Notes: generated by a model from the letters alone, not told the origin. A stretch of 64,000 nucleotides of DNA from CAWCDJ01 sp963794265 (GCA_963794265.1 CAWCDJ010000001.1:992001-1056000); one strand, 5' to 3'. Shown: positions 8,045 through 16,759, counted from the stretch's first letter. Translations and numbers: made by a program.

Positions 8045-9772
8045 CTAGCGGAAGTTCTGGAGCAGCATCAGGTTGGTCTCGCCACGATCCACCTTCGGAT
8101 ACAGAATGTACTGGCCGTCCGGCGATATCGAGAAGCTGTTCCCGCCGCGCACGCGGAAAACCACCGAAGGCTTCTTTTTGGCGAAATCGTAAAAGGAAAT
8201 CACCATACCGCGGCTGCTGCGCTCGAATTCCATGTAATACAGGCCGTTATTGGCGGTCTGAAGGGCGCTCCAGAACAGGTCGTGGTCGGGGACGAAAGCT
8301 TCTTCCGGTTCCCCTCCCGCCGTCGGCACCCGCCAGATGGCGCGGCGAAATCGGAAATAGAGGGTCTTTCCATCGACGGACAACACGGGGACGTCACTCC
8401 CGGACTCTTTTACCAGAGGCTCTGGAGTTCCCCCATTCGCCGATGCCTTCCAGATCTGACCGTGCGACTCGTAATAGAGGTGTTTCAAGTCGGGAGAGAA
8501 TACTCCGCCGGAGGCGCCCATCACCAGGCGCTTGGGCCTGGACCCGGCCGCGGCGGTAGTCTCGTAAATGTCCGTCCCCTGGTCGCCGCTCGCGTCGAAG
8601 AGGAGGAGCTTGCCGTCCGCCGACCACTTCGGACGCCGGATCTGCGGGCCTTTCAGCCTCGTAAGCTCAATCCGGTTGCCTCCGTCCGCGTCGCTCATCC
8701 ACAACTCGTCGGCGCCGGTCTGGTCGGAGACATTGGCGATCTTCCGGCCGTCCGGAGAATAGACCGGGGAACTCTCGCGGCCGCTCGAACGAATTAGCGC
8801 CCGCTCGTCGGCCGCCCCCTGGGAATCGGAGATGCGCGCCCGCCAGATCGACGAAACCGTGGGACTTTCGGTATAGGCAAGCCGGTTGCCCGCCAGCGAC
8901 ACGGCTGGGTTCTCCGCGTGGCGGCCGGCCATCGGGATCTCCCTGGGCGTCCCTCCGTATGCCGGGATGCGCAAGAGCCACCAACTGCCGCCGAAGCGGT
9001 TCGCCGCGTACACCAGTTCGCGGGAATCGCGCGTCCAGGCGATGCCGCGGATGGGCTTATCGTCGAACGTCAATCTCCGCGGCGCTCCGCCGGTCAGGCT
9101 GCACAGGAAAATGTCAGCGCCCTCGGGACTGGTCGAACGGACGAACGCCAGCGCCGAGCCATCGGGCGCAACGGCTGGGGTGGAATCGCCCTCGCTGCCT
9201 TCCGGGGGTGCCGTGAGTCGCTTTGGCCGGCCGCCGAAGACCGGCACCGTCGCCAGGAAGGCGGCCTGCTTCTCCCCCACCTGCATCACTACCAGGGACC
9301 GGCCGTCCGGAGCCCACGCAACCGCGGGCTGGGGCTGAGCCTCGTCCACGGCCGCCGCGAACGCCACCACCTGCTGCTCGCTGCCGCCGTCCACCCCGGT
9401 GACGAAATACGCCGTGCGCCCCTCTTCCAATCGCTGAAAGGCGATTTTCGTGCCGTCCGGCGACCAGACCGGTCCGATGTCGTTGCCCGCCCCCGAGGTG
9501 AGCTGCCGCGGGACATCCGATGCCGCGGCCCGCACGTAGATGTGGAACGGTTCGACTTTGGCGCCGTTGCGTGCGCTGTACGCGATGCGCTGCCCGTCGG
9601 GAGAGAACGCCGGATACGCCTTGGTCCCCGTCTCCTTCGAAAGCGTGACGCGCTTCTGCTCGGCGGCCGGCCCGCCGGCCAGCCTTCCCAGGAGCGTGAC
9701 CACCACGCCCAACGAGCCAAGAGCCAGCGCCAGCAATACCGGCGGCCGCTTGAAAAAGGAGGCAGAAGCCAT
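8045..9772 (-). CDS. TolB-like WD40/PD40 beta-propeller protein, membrane anchored
   Basis: 575 residues. One N-terminal membrane segment (about 12-30) precedes a run of PD40 blades, each carrying SPDG-type turns (AFSPDGQRIAYSAR, VWSPDGTKIAFQR, VYSPDGRKIANVSD, WSADGKLLLFDA, ISPDGQYILYPK). In Acidobacteria this propeller is often the C-terminal half of a serine/threonine kinase or winged-helix protein; here it stands alone with only the anchor. Likely a periplasmic protein-interaction scaffold. No peptidase catalytic motif follows the propeller. Confidence 0.8.
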   Translation of the reverse strand: MASASFFKRPPVLLALALGSLGVVVTLLGRLAGGPAAEQKRVTLSKETGTKAYPAFSPDGQRIAYSARNGAKVEPFHIYVRAAASDVPRQLTSGAGNDIGPVWSPDGTKIAFQRLEEGRTAYFVTGVDGGSEQQVVAFAAAVDEAQPQPAVAWAPDGRSLVVMQVGEKQAAFLATVPVFGGRPKRLTAPPEGSEGDSTPAVAPDGSALAFVRSTSPEGADIFLCSLTGGAPRRLTFDDKPIRGIAWTRDSRELVYAANRFGGSWWLLRIPAYGGTPREIPMAGRHAENPAVSLAGNRLAYTESPTVSSIWRARISDSQGAADERALIRSSGRESSPVYSPDGRKIANVSDQTGADELWMSDADGGNRIELTRLKGPQIRRPKWSADGKLLLFDASGDQGTDIYETTAAAGSRPKRLVMGASGGVFSPDLKHLYYESHGQIWKASANGGTPEPLVKESGSDVPVLSVDGKTLYFRFRRAIWRVPTAGGEPEEAFVPDHDLFWSALQTANNGLYYMEFERSSRGMVISFYDFAKKKPSVVFRVRGGNSFSISPDGQYILYPKVDRGETNLMLLQNFR

Positions 9773-9907
9773 GACTGTTCCGTATTATCGCAGGGTGCGG
9801 CTCCGCACCCCTCAATCCCAAGACGCAGCCGCCGCCCCGAATGTTCCCGCCGCCGCCCTCCCACCACGCCCCTGCCCGCCAACAGCTACAATGAGATTTC
9901 AACAAGC

Positions 9908-10933
9908 ATGAAGCTCTACCTGATAACTTTTACGGCGATGGTGGCTGCCCTTACGCTCGTATCGTGCACAAAGGCGCCGCCCGCCGGTGTCGCGGCGCAG
10001 GTGAACGGGCACTCGATCACCTACGCCGAACTCGACAAGTACTACCAAACACAGCAGCAGATTCCCGAAGGCTCGAGCGACGATCTCGTGATGTCGCAAA
10101 AGCTGGAACTGCTGAACAGCCTGATCACCAATGAGATCATGCTGCAGCGCGCTGAGAAGATGGGGCTTTCGGCAGTCGATGCCGACGTCGATACCGAATT
10201 GAACAAGATGAAGGCTCCCTACACCAAGGAAGACTTCGACAAGCAACTCGCCGCGCGCCACATGACCGTGGAGGACCTCAAAGCCCAACTGCGCCGCGAG
10301 TTGACCGTAAACAAGCTCATCAATAAAGAAATCACCTCGCACATCAGCATCACGGATTCCGATGTGAAGGGTTTCTACGACACCAACAAGGCCAGCTTCA
10401 ACCTCCCCGAACCGCAAATCCATCTCGCGCAGATCGTGGTGACCCCGTTCCCCGACCCCAACGTGCGCAATCTGAAAAACAGCAAGGCGCAGAACGAAAC
10501 CGAAGCCAAGACCAAGATCTACGATCTCGCGGGCCGTCTGCAGCGCGGCGAAGATTTCGGAATGCTGGCGCAGAACTATTCGGAAGACCCCAATACCGCG
10601 CCGAATGGAGGCGACATGGGTTTCATCCCCTCCTCCAACCTCGAGAAGGCCAGCCCCGACCTGAAGCGGCTGATCGACTCCCTCCAGCCCGGCACCGTCT
10701 CCCCGCCCTTCAAGACGCAGGACGGCTACCGCATTCTAAAGGTAATCTCCCGCGAACCGGCCGGCCAGCGCGACCTGCAGGACCCGCGCGTGCAGCAGAA
10801 TATTCGCGAAACCCTGCTCAACCGGAAGGACCAGTTGCTCCGCGCCGCTTATTACGAAGTGGCTCGCAACAGCGCCAAGGTGGAGAACTACCTGGCTCGC
10901 AGCATCGTGGAAAAAGCCGGTAAATCGAAGTAG
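9908..10933 (+). CDS. PpiC-type peptidyl-prolyl isomerase lipoprotein (SurA/PrsA-like)
   Basis: 341 residues from ATG 9908. The leader ends in a lipobox (TLVSC, Cys20), so the protein is probably lipid anchored. Residues about 28-150 are the helical SurA-N-like chaperone part (VNGHSITYAELDKYY). A parvulin rotamase domain spans about 168-290 (IHLAQIVVTP, GEDFGMLAQNYSEDP, GGDMGFIP, GYRILKVISREP). Acts in folding of exported proteins. The frame is open far upstream, but the signal sequence and divergent position fix the start here. A second PpiC protein is encoded at 14044-14991. Confidence 0.9.
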   Translation: MKLYLITFTAMVAALTLVSCTKAPPAGVAAQVNGHSITYAELDKYYQTQQQIPEGSSDDLVMSQKLELLNSLITNEIMLQRAEKMGLSAVDADVDTELNKMKAPYTKEDFDKQLAARHMTVEDLKAQLRRELTVNKLINKEITSHISITDSDVKGFYDTNKASFNLPEPQIHLAQIVVTPFPDPNVRNLKNSKAQNETEAKTKIYDLAGRLQRGEDFGMLAQNYSEDPNTAPNGGDMGFIPSSNLEKASPDLKRLIDSLQPGTVSPPFKTQDGYRILKVISREPAGQRDLQDPRVQQNIRETLLNRKDQLLRAAYYEVARNSAKVENYLARSIVEKAGKSK

Positions 10934-10978
10934 ACCGCGAGCCGTTTTCCGGTCCGCCGGCCCGCGGATCGGCGCTCT

Positions 10979-11527
10979 CTACCTTGCTTTACCCATCTCG
11001 TAAACGTAGATGGTGTGTTCCATGCTGCCGCTCTTGGCGTGCACGACGGATTCCGGTTTCCAACCTTTGATCGGAAACTGGTTCGATACGACGCGGGCTC
11101 CGGGTTTCAGATACTTCTCTAGGTTCGGTCTCAGGCGCTCGTTCGAGCTGGTGAGAAAGAACATCGTGACCACGGTCGCCGGGCTCAGGTTCACGCGAAA
11201 AACGCTGTCCTCGATGATACGCGCACGGTCCTGAATCCCCAGAGCGTGAATTCTCTGCTCCGCTTTGCGGCACAAATCCGGCTGAAACTCCACTCCCACC
11301 GCGCGCGCGCCGAACTTCTGGACCGCGGTGATGACCACGCGCCCGTCGCCGCTGCCGAGATCGTAAACCAAATCGTCGTGCGTCACGTTGCCGGCTTCCA
11401 GCATGCGCTCCACGATCACCTGCGGAGTCGGGATATCCGGCCCCAGGTTTTCGAAGGGGTTGAACCTCTGTGCGAATCCCGGGAGGGAGGCCGAGGCGAG
11501 GAGCAGCGCGATGGAGACGGCTCGCAT
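10979..11527 (-). CDS. class I SAM-dependent methyltransferase-like protein with signal peptide
   Basis: 182 residues. The first 19 look like a cleavable signal (MRAVSIALLLASASLPGFAQ). The rest is a Rossmann methyltransferase: motif I DLGSGDGRVVI at about 56-66, the acidic end of strand 2 in AVGVEFQPD, and the later RIIEDSVF and GARVVSNQF strands. Similar small methyltransferases with export leaders are common in Acidobacteria and Planctomycetes. Because SAM is cytoplasmic, export would be odd, so the leader could instead be an anchor. Substrate unknown. It follows the VWFA-like gene by 6 bases on the same strand. Confidence 0.8.
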   Translation of the reverse strand: MRAVSIALLLASASLPGFAQRFNPFENLGPDIPTPQVIVERMLEAGNVTHDDLVYDLGSGDGRVVITAVQKFGARAVGVEFQPDLCRKAEQRIHALGIQDRARIIEDSVFRVNLSPATVVTMFFLTSSNERLRPNLEKYLKPGARVVSNQFPIKGWKPESVVHAKSGSMEHTIYVYEMGKAR

Positions 11528-11533
11528 AACTAT

Positions 11534-12751
11534 CTACTGTGACGCGGCAGTGGCGCCGGACGTTCTGTTGAACTTCGATTTTACGATACGGCTGATGATT
11601 TCCGTCCACGAAAAGAACAGGTCCCGCGGCCGGCTGATGGTAAACTCCGAACCCTTGGCTGCCTTGACGGCGTTGCCAATCGCATCGCGCCAAGGATTTA
11701 CCTGAGGATTCAGGTTGTAATTCATATAGAATACCGGTGTTTTGACGTCCGCAAGCTGCTTTAAGGTTTCATCGGGAAGCGCGCTATCCAGCACTACCTT
11801 CGGACCCGCAAAAATCACCGCGTCGGGCGGTTGCTTGTCCTCGGTCAACTCCTTGGTAATCAGGCCCCCCAGAAACTCCGAGTCGCCGTGCTTCTGGCTC
11901 AACTGTTTCAGATCCACCGTGCCCAGATTGAGCGATTTCAAGGCGTTGCCCAGGGCCGGAAAATCGATCTGCGAAGCCGAATCCTGGCGGTAAATGATGC
12001 GCTGCTCTTGCATATTGAAGGCCACGATCGAAAACCGCGTAATCCGCGGTTCCCGCGCGATATTTCGCAGAATCGAGACCAGGGCATTCAGATCCAGTGG
12101 CTGAAGCGAGGCCGCGCCCGAATCCTGAGGCGCGAAATTCACCACCACCTTCACGTTGAGAGGCGCTTTGTACGCTTCCCGCTCGACCGGCGGTTCCTGC
12201 TTGAACGGCTCTATATCGGCGGTCCGCACTGCGTCCCGATTGATATCGAGCGCCATCTGCTTGTCTTTCGGCGGCAGGCTGGCTTCGATATCCCAATTGT
12301 TGGAACACAAACGTTCCGAACGGTCTCGCATCAGCCAGTCGACGTGGTACTTGCCCTCGCCCACATCGAAAGAGCCTTGCAGGTAGGCGGGGCCTCCGGC
12401 ATCTTCCGCGATCCGAGGCACCGCTATGTGCTGCGAGAAGTACGAGGGGGCCTTCGAACCATCGGCGGGGGCAACCCGAAACACGATCGTCAGCAGGTTC
12501 TCGGAACCCGCCAGTTCTTTCAACGGAACGGTTACTTCGTAACCCGCGTGAAATTTCAGGTCGAACCCCAGAGCCGGCTTCACGGGGGTCACCGTGCACG
12601 GCAGGTCTTTGCGAACTTCCCCGGTGTCGAGCACGGCGGCATCGGAGTTGAACAGGCGAACTTCGTTGCCCGGTCCGGCGACCGGCATGAATTCCTGGGC
12701 TGCGGCGGCTGCCGCTGCCGCGATCAGAATCCAGGAAACGCGCAAGGTCAT
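11534..12751 (-). CDS. secreted VWFA-related protein
   Basis: 405 residues from the ATG at 12751, chosen because a signal peptide starts there (MTLRVSWILIAAAAAAAAQ). The N-terminal half is beta-rich. The C-terminal half (about 195-400) reads like an acidobacterial VWFA-related domain (VVVNFAPQ, ITRFSIVAFNMQEQRIIY, PDAVIFAGPKVV, TPVFYMNYN), but no intact DxSxS metal site is visible. It probably forms a transcription unit with the methyltransferase-like gene just downstream. Function unknown. Confidence 0.7.
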   Translation of the reverse strand: MTLRVSWILIAAAAAAAAQEFMPVAGPGNEVRLFNSDAAVLDTGEVRKDLPCTVTPVKPALGFDLKFHAGYEVTVPLKELAGSENLLTIVFRVAPADGSKAPSYFSQHIAVPRIAEDAGGPAYLQGSFDVGEGKYHVDWLMRDRSERLCSNNWDIEASLPPKDKQMALDINRDAVRTADIEPFKQEPPVEREAYKAPLNVKVVVNFAPQDSGAASLQPLDLNALVSILRNIAREPRITRFSIVAFNMQEQRIIYRQDSASQIDFPALGNALKSLNLGTVDLKQLSQKHGDSEFLGGLITKELTEDKQPPDAVIFAGPKVVLDSALPDETLKQLADVKTPVFYMNYNLNPQVNPWRDAIGNAVKAAKGSEFTISRPRDLFFSWTEIISRIVKSKFNRTSGATAASQ

Positions 12752-13072
12752 GGGGGTGTGATAGGATTCGTTACCAGACTTCGGCATCGCCATTGCCGCG
12801 AGCATCTTCGATTCCAACGTCCCTGTCCCCACCAACGTTCGATACCGTATTATGGCTCAAATTTCGCGGACCGCAACCAGGAAAGCAATGCCGCAGCAAA
12901 ACAGAGCAATTGTGGAAAGATTCGGCATCCGGGTCCAATACTCCCGGCGTGAAAGCCCCAGGGTTCGCGGCCCGGCAGGCCAAGATCGCGAGTGGACTTT
13001 GGAGAATTGGTAAGATCTGCCCCGCACCCGTATTTTTCGGATTCAGCGTCTTTCCGGGACCGGCGCCAGCGC
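12752..13072. other. gene-free stretch
   Basis: About 320 bases between two reverse-strand genes. It should hold the promoter of the VWFA-like gene. One 53-codon forward frame (12852-13013) lacks a ribosome site and is not called. Nothing else recognised. Confidence 0.45.
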
Positions 13073-13489
13073 CTATAAAGCTCCCGCCGTGCGCCTCTTC
13101 AGCCGGTACGTTCCAATGTACTTTGCGCCCGCGGGCGCGGGCTCGATCGCGTGTTCCGCACGGATTTCCGCCAACATGCTGGTCACTTGTACACCGGCCG
13201 GATTGAAGCCGTAGGCTTCGATCGCCCGACGGACCTCCGCCAGTTGACCGGCGTAAGCGGGAAATTCCACCATCGTAGCCGCTTCTGCCTCCTCATGCTG
13301 GTCCGGAAAGCGGAACACCAGCGCCGCGTCGTGATAGATTTGCGGATTAATCGGAAAACTCACCTGGGAGAGGGATTCCAGCAGCAATTCCAGCTCGCGC
13401 GGGTCCACACAAATCGAAACGGAAACCAGTTCTCCATCCCGTCCGCTCAGCGAAAGGTCAGCCGACTCGGGTTTCAGCCAGACGCTCAT
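13073..13489 (-). CDS. conserved hypothetical cytoplasmic protein
   Basis: 138 residues starting at ATG 13489, selected because a ggagg ribosome site stands a few bases upstream; a longer frame to 13525 has no such site. The protein has no signal peptide or membrane helix. It appears alpha/beta (LSLSGRDGELVSVSICVDP, ELELLLESLSQVSFPINPQIY, FPAYAGQLAEVRRAIEAYGF) and ends with basic residues. I do not recognise the family. A terminator for the upstream unit stands 38 bases before its start. Confidence 0.65.
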   Translation of the reverse strand: MSVWLKPESADLSLSGRDGELVSVSICVDPRELELLLESLSQVSFPINPQIYHDAALVFRFPDQHEEAEAATMVEFPAYAGQLAEVRRAIEAYGFNPAGVQVTSMLAEIRAEHAIEPAPAGAKYIGTYRLKRRTAGAL

Positions 13490-13526
13490 TGATCCTCCGG
13501 CATCCGGCGATGACGGCCTGATCACA

Positions 13527-13560
13527 ACAAAAAACCCTGGAGCCCAAAGGCGCCAGGGTC
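13527..13560 (-). terminator. Rho-independent terminator, minus strand
   Basis: Reading the minus strand, the 7-bp stem accctgg/ccagggt (13553-13559 with 13534-13540) with a 12-base loop is followed by six T and a T/G-rich tail. It ends transcription coming from the zinc-ribbon/PpiC genes before the next gene begins. Confidence 0.8.
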
Positions 13561-13727
13561 GAAATGTTCTGAACAGACCGACTCGCCTTTAGCACTTTTT
13601 TTCGTGGTTGCAATTAGCCGGGCCATTACGCCCTAAATCAATCCACGTCAATTAGAAGATAACACCTGTAACCCCCCAAGGCAATACATTTAATGTGGCC
13701 CCGAACAGCGGCGGGTACTCGGGTGAA

Positions 13728-14042
13728 CTAGCCCGGGCAGATTTCGGTGAGCTCGATATTCAACACCGATCCGCACTTGCCGCACACGGGGTACCCGTCT
13801 TCCGCCAGATACACCGCGGTGGATTGGCACCGGACGCATTCGGCCGTTGGATCGGCGGCGTCCGGCAACGGCTCGGGCGGCACAATGCCCGAAACGGTCT
13901 TGCCGGTGGCCACCGTCACGGGCTCGAAAGTGGCCCCGCAATCCGCGCAGACGTGGTTAAAGCAGCAGTTCGGCGTGCAACTGTAGGACACGTCCTTCGA
14001 GCCGCACACCGGGCAGGCGATTTCGAGCTTCCGCGTCTTCAC
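13728..14042 (-). CDS. zinc-ribbon protein, four CxxC pairs
   Basis: 104 residues from a GTG at 14042, which lies one base after the stop codon of the upstream PpiC gene, so translation is probably coupled. A longer frame to 14126 would overlap that gene and has no support. Metal knuckles: CPVC (10-13), C22/C26/C27, CADC (32-35), CVRC (69-72), CGKC (87-90), giving at least two zinc ribbons. No catalytic domain. Possibly a nucleic-acid or protein-binding adaptor; role unknown. Confidence 0.75.
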   Translation of the reverse strand: MKTRKLEIACPVCGSKDVSYSCTPNCCFNHVCADCGATFEPVTVATGKTVSGIVPPEPLPDAADPTAECVRCQSTAVYLAEDGYPVCGKCGSVLNIELTEICPG

Positions 14043-14043
14043 G

Positions 14044-14991
14044 CTAGGGCTTTTTGACGGCGAAGAAGGCCGGGTCGTACACGACGCCGCTCTTCTGTTC
14101 CAAATCGTCCAGGGCTTTTTTGGCAATCTCGGGCCGCAGGCGCCGCTCCAGTTCGGATTTCACGTCTTCGAAGCTCTGGGTTCGCTTCTCTTCCACCTTG
14201 ATCAGGTGGTATCCGAACGGCGTCTTGACCGGCTCGCTCAACTCGCCCACGTTCAGTTTGAACGCGGCCTGGTCGAAGGGCGGCACCATCTGGTTGTGGT
14301 GGAAGAAGCTCAAATCGCCCCCGCGGCTGGCCGTCCCCGTATCGTCGGATTCCTGCATGGCGAGCGTCGCGAAATCCGCCCCATCCACGAGTTTCTTGCG
14401 CAGGTCCTGGGTCTTGGCCAGGGCTTCCGCGTCGGTCAGGTCTTTTTCGCCCGGCTTCACCGCCAGGGGGGAGCCATGCGCACGGATCAGGATATGCCGC
14501 GCACGTACCTCTTCGAACTCCGACTTGTGCTCGTCATAATATCTCCGGAGGTCCGCGTCTTCGACCTGGGCCTCTTTGCTGATCTGTTGATAGGTGATGC
14601 CGGCCAGCGCGTTGGCGCGCTGGAACATGACCTGCGCCTGAAACCCGGGAGTTTGATCCAGGTGGCGCCGCCGGCCTTCCTGCTCGAGCGTCAAAAGTTG
14701 CGCCAGCGTTTCGGCGAACTGCTTGCGCCCCGCGCCGCGTGCCGAGGCCTGATATTGGGCCGGTAGCGCGGCGATAATCAGGTCGAACTGCGCAGCGGTA
14801 ATTTTCGTGTCGCCAACCGTGAGAACCACCGTCTCGGGCGGTACTTCGGGCATTGCGGGAGCGGCGTTCTCGACCGACATTGCGACGGCGGGCTTCGGTG
14901 GGGCGGCCTCTGCCGGTTTGGGCGGAGGCGCGGTCTGAGCCAGCAGACACGCCGCCGGACACACCAACAGTAAGCTGCGGTAAAACTTCAT
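14044..14991 (-). CDS. exported PpiC-type peptidyl-prolyl isomerase
   Basis: 315 residues. Signal peptide (MKFYRSLLLVCPAACLLAQ), a Pro/Ala/Lys-rich spacer to about residue 50, a SurA-N-like helical segment (VLTVGDTKITAAQFDLIIAA; about 55-145), then a parvulin domain about 160-265 (ARHILIRAHGS, GADFATLAMQESDD, GGDLSFFHHNQMVPPF, TPFGYHLIKVEE). A foldase for envelope proteins, similar in design to the lipoprotein at 9908-10933 but not closely related in sequence. It is followed within one base by the zinc-ribbon gene. Confidence 0.9.
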   Translation of the reverse strand: MKFYRSLLLVCPAACLLAQTAPPPKPAEAAPPKPAVAMSVENAAPAMPEVPPETVVLTVGDTKITAAQFDLIIAALPAQYQASARGAGRKQFAETLAQLLTLEQEGRRRHLDQTPGFQAQVMFQRANALAGITYQQISKEAQVEDADLRRYYDEHKSEFEEVRARHILIRAHGSPLAVKPGEKDLTDAEALAKTQDLRKKLVDGADFATLAMQESDDTGTASRGGDLSFFHHNQMVPPFDQAAFKLNVGELSEPVKTPFGYHLIKVEEKRTQSFEDVKSELERRLRPEIAKKALDDLEQKSGVVYDPAFFAVKKP

Positions 14992-15033
14992 TCCCCTATC
15001 ATACCGTGCCGCTCCAGACCGTCCGCGGCAGCC

Positions 15034-15360
15034 TTAACCCTGCCCGGCCGGCTCGATCACCGCGGACATCGGCCCTTTCGAACGGGGCAGCCGCCAGTCC
15101 GCGCCATACGAATGAATCTGGTCGCGCGCGAATTCTGCTTGCGGCAGCTCACAGACGATCAGCACGGTGCGGCCGCAGCGGTCCACTTCCTCGGCGTGCC
15201 GGTAGGCCTGGTCGAGCGTGAAGATGAAAATCTTCTGCAGCATCTCGATCACATAGTCGTAAGTGTGATCGTTATCGTCCAGCAATACGACCCGGTATAG
15301 CGGGACTTTTTCTTCGCGCTCGGAGGTCTCGGTCTCCGGTGAAATCGAAGGCTTTGGCAC
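15034..15360 (-). CDS. clpS: ATP-dependent Clp protease adaptor ClpS
   Basis: 108 residues. A variable acidic N-terminal tail of about 20 is followed by the ClpS core: YRVVLLDDNDHTYDYVIEML (22-41), LQKIFIFTLDQAYRHAEEVD and RTVLIVCELPQAEFARDQI. ClpS brings N-degron substrates to ClpAP by binding the N-terminal domain of ClpA. The Asp-Asn/Asp residues of the N-end pocket are present in LLDDND. By eye, the His usually found before the Gly of the central helix (VHxxG) is Asp here (EVDRCG). No clpA gene is in the window. Confidence 0.9.
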   Translation of the reverse strand: MPKPSISPETETSEREEKVPLYRVVLLDDNDHTYDYVIEMLQKIFIFTLDQAYRHAEEVDRCGRTVLIVCELPQAEFARDQIHSYGADWRLPRSKGPMSAVIEPAGQG

Positions 15361-15408
15361 TGGTTACGACCAGTATCCGCCATTTCACGCGAGAATGGGA
15401 GTGAACCC

Positions 15409-16530
15409 ATGCGAGACCCGGTCTACCTCGACTACCAGGCCACCACTCCCGTAGACCCCCGCGTGCTCGAGGAGATGCTGCCGTACTTCGGGACGAAGTT
15501 CGGCAACGCCGCCAGCCGCAGCCACCGCTTTGGATGGGAAGCCGAAAAGGCCGTGGATCTCGCCCGCAAGCGGGTCGCGGAACTGGCCGGGGCATCACCC
15601 CGGGAGATCGTCTTCACCAGCGGCGCCACGGAGTCCAACAATCTCGCGATCAAAGGCGTGGGAGCCGCTCACATCGTCACTGCGGCTACCGAGCACAAAG
15701 CCGTGCTCGACCCCGCCCGCCGGGCCGCGCCCCGGCTGACCATATTGCAGCCGCGGCGCGACGGGCTCATCGATCTCGACGAGCTGCGGGCTGCCATCGC
15801 GCCGGAACCGACGCTGGTCAGCGTGATGTGGGCCAATAACGAAATCGGCGTCATCCAGCCGGTGGCCGAAATCGGTGCGATCTGCCGGGAACGCGGCGCG
15901 ATCTTCCACTCCGACGCGGCCCAGGCCTTCGGCAAGGTGCCGGTGAGCGCGGAGCATGTGGACCTCATGTCGTTGAGCGCTCACAAGCTGTACGGGCCCA
16001 AAGGTGTGGGCGCCCTGTACGTGCGCCGCAGGCGAGTGCGTCTCGAACCGCAGATGGATGGCGGCGGCCATGAATCCGGCATGCGCTCGGGAACGCTGAA
16101 CGTGCCCGCTATCGTGGGGTTCGGGGCCGCCTGCGCGCTCGCTGCGGAACAGATGCGGGAAGAAGGCCAGCGGGTGGGCCACCTGCGCGACCGCCTGTAC
16201 GCGCGCATCACTTCGGAACTCGAGGGGGTCGCCGTCAACGGCTCCATGGATTGCCGGCTGCCTGGCAACCTCAACCTCAGCTTTGCCGGGGTGGACGGCA
16301 ACGCGCTGCTGATGAGCATGCCGGATCTGGCTCTTTCGACCGGCTCCGCCTGCACATCCGCGGCAGTTGGGCCAAGCCACGTGCTGCGTGCGCTCGGAAT
16401 ATCCGGCGAGCAGGCTCACTCGTCCCTTCGTTTCGGCCTTGGCCGCTTCACTACCGAAGAGGAGATCGATTACGCCTCCGGCCGCGTCATCGAGGCCGTG
16501 AGGAGGTTGCGCGCCCTTACGCCCGTCTAG
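15409..16530 (+). CDS. iscS: cysteine desulfurase (IscS/NifS type)
   Basis: 373 residues, a fold-type I PLP enzyme that takes sulfur from cysteine for Fe-S clusters and thiolated tRNA. The start YLDYQATTPVDP is typical. PLP Lys193 lies in SLSAHKLYGPKG. The mobile-loop nucleophile is Cys315 in STGSACTS. The N-terminal SGATESNNLAIKG loop binds PLP phosphate. Spacing between Lys and Cys fits group I desulfurases. No iscU, iscR or tRNA thiolase gene is adjacent, so the symbol reflects family rather than pathway; a NifS-like housekeeping role is equally possible. Confidence 0.9.
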   Translation: MRDPVYLDYQATTPVDPRVLEEMLPYFGTKFGNAASRSHRFGWEAEKAVDLARKRVAELAGASPREIVFTSGATESNNLAIKGVGAAHIVTAATEHKAVLDPARRAAPRLTILQPRRDGLIDLDELRAAIAPEPTLVSVMWANNEIGVIQPVAEIGAICRERGAIFHSDAAQAFGKVPVSAEHVDLMSLSAHKLYGPKGVGALYVRRRRVRLEPQMDGGGHESGMRSGTLNVPAIVGFGAACALAAEQMREEGQRVGHLRDRLYARITSELEGVAVNGSMDCRLPGNLNLSFAGVDGNALLMSMPDLALSTGSACTSAAVGPSHVLRALGISGEQAHSSLRFGLGRFTTEEEIDYASGRVIEAVRRLRALTPV

Positions 16531-16539
16531 AAGACGGCG

Positions 16540-16688
16540 CGGCCCGCTCTGTCGAAGACGCGCCCCAAGTAATTGATTCTGCAGGTCCGGCCAAAACGCG
16601 TCTTCATCCTCTTTGGCGGGCCGCCGCGGCCCATGGAGACTCCCTCACGGTCGCGGCTCTGTGAGGAGTTTCGGCACAGAGCGGGCCG
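16540..16688. repeat. MITE-like element with nested inverted repeats
   Basis: The outer ends are a perfect 13-bp inverted repeat (cggcccgctctgt at 16540-16552 and its complement at 16676-16688). Inside is a perfect 9-bp pair gaagacgcg/cgcgtcttc (16554-16562 and 16597-16605) and a copy of the ctcacggtcgcggctctgt repeat found elsewhere in the window. There is no coding frame. It fills most of the space between the desulfurase gene and rpmI. Confidence 0.55.
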
Positions 16689-16711
16689 GGACGCAGAAGC
16701 CTGCGTCGTCA

Positions 16712-16720
16712 TGATATACT
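16712..16720 (+). promoter_or_regulatory. extended -10 promoter of rpmI-rplT
   Basis: TGATATACT matches the TGnTATAAT extended -10 form with one mismatch and lies 40 bases before the rpmI start. No good -35 is needed in this class, and none is seen. Confidence 0.5.
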
Positions 16721-16759
16721 TTTGTAGTCTTTCCTGTTCGAGAAGACCCCAGAATTTCT

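Noticed and set aside
8918..9907. N-terminal extension of the PpiC lipoprotein frame
   Set aside because: It overlaps the TolB-like gene on the opposite strand; the signal peptide with lipobox starts at 9908.
12852..13013. 53-codon forward frame
   Set aside because: No ribosome site, no hydrophobic or conserved pattern, lies in a promoter-type gap.
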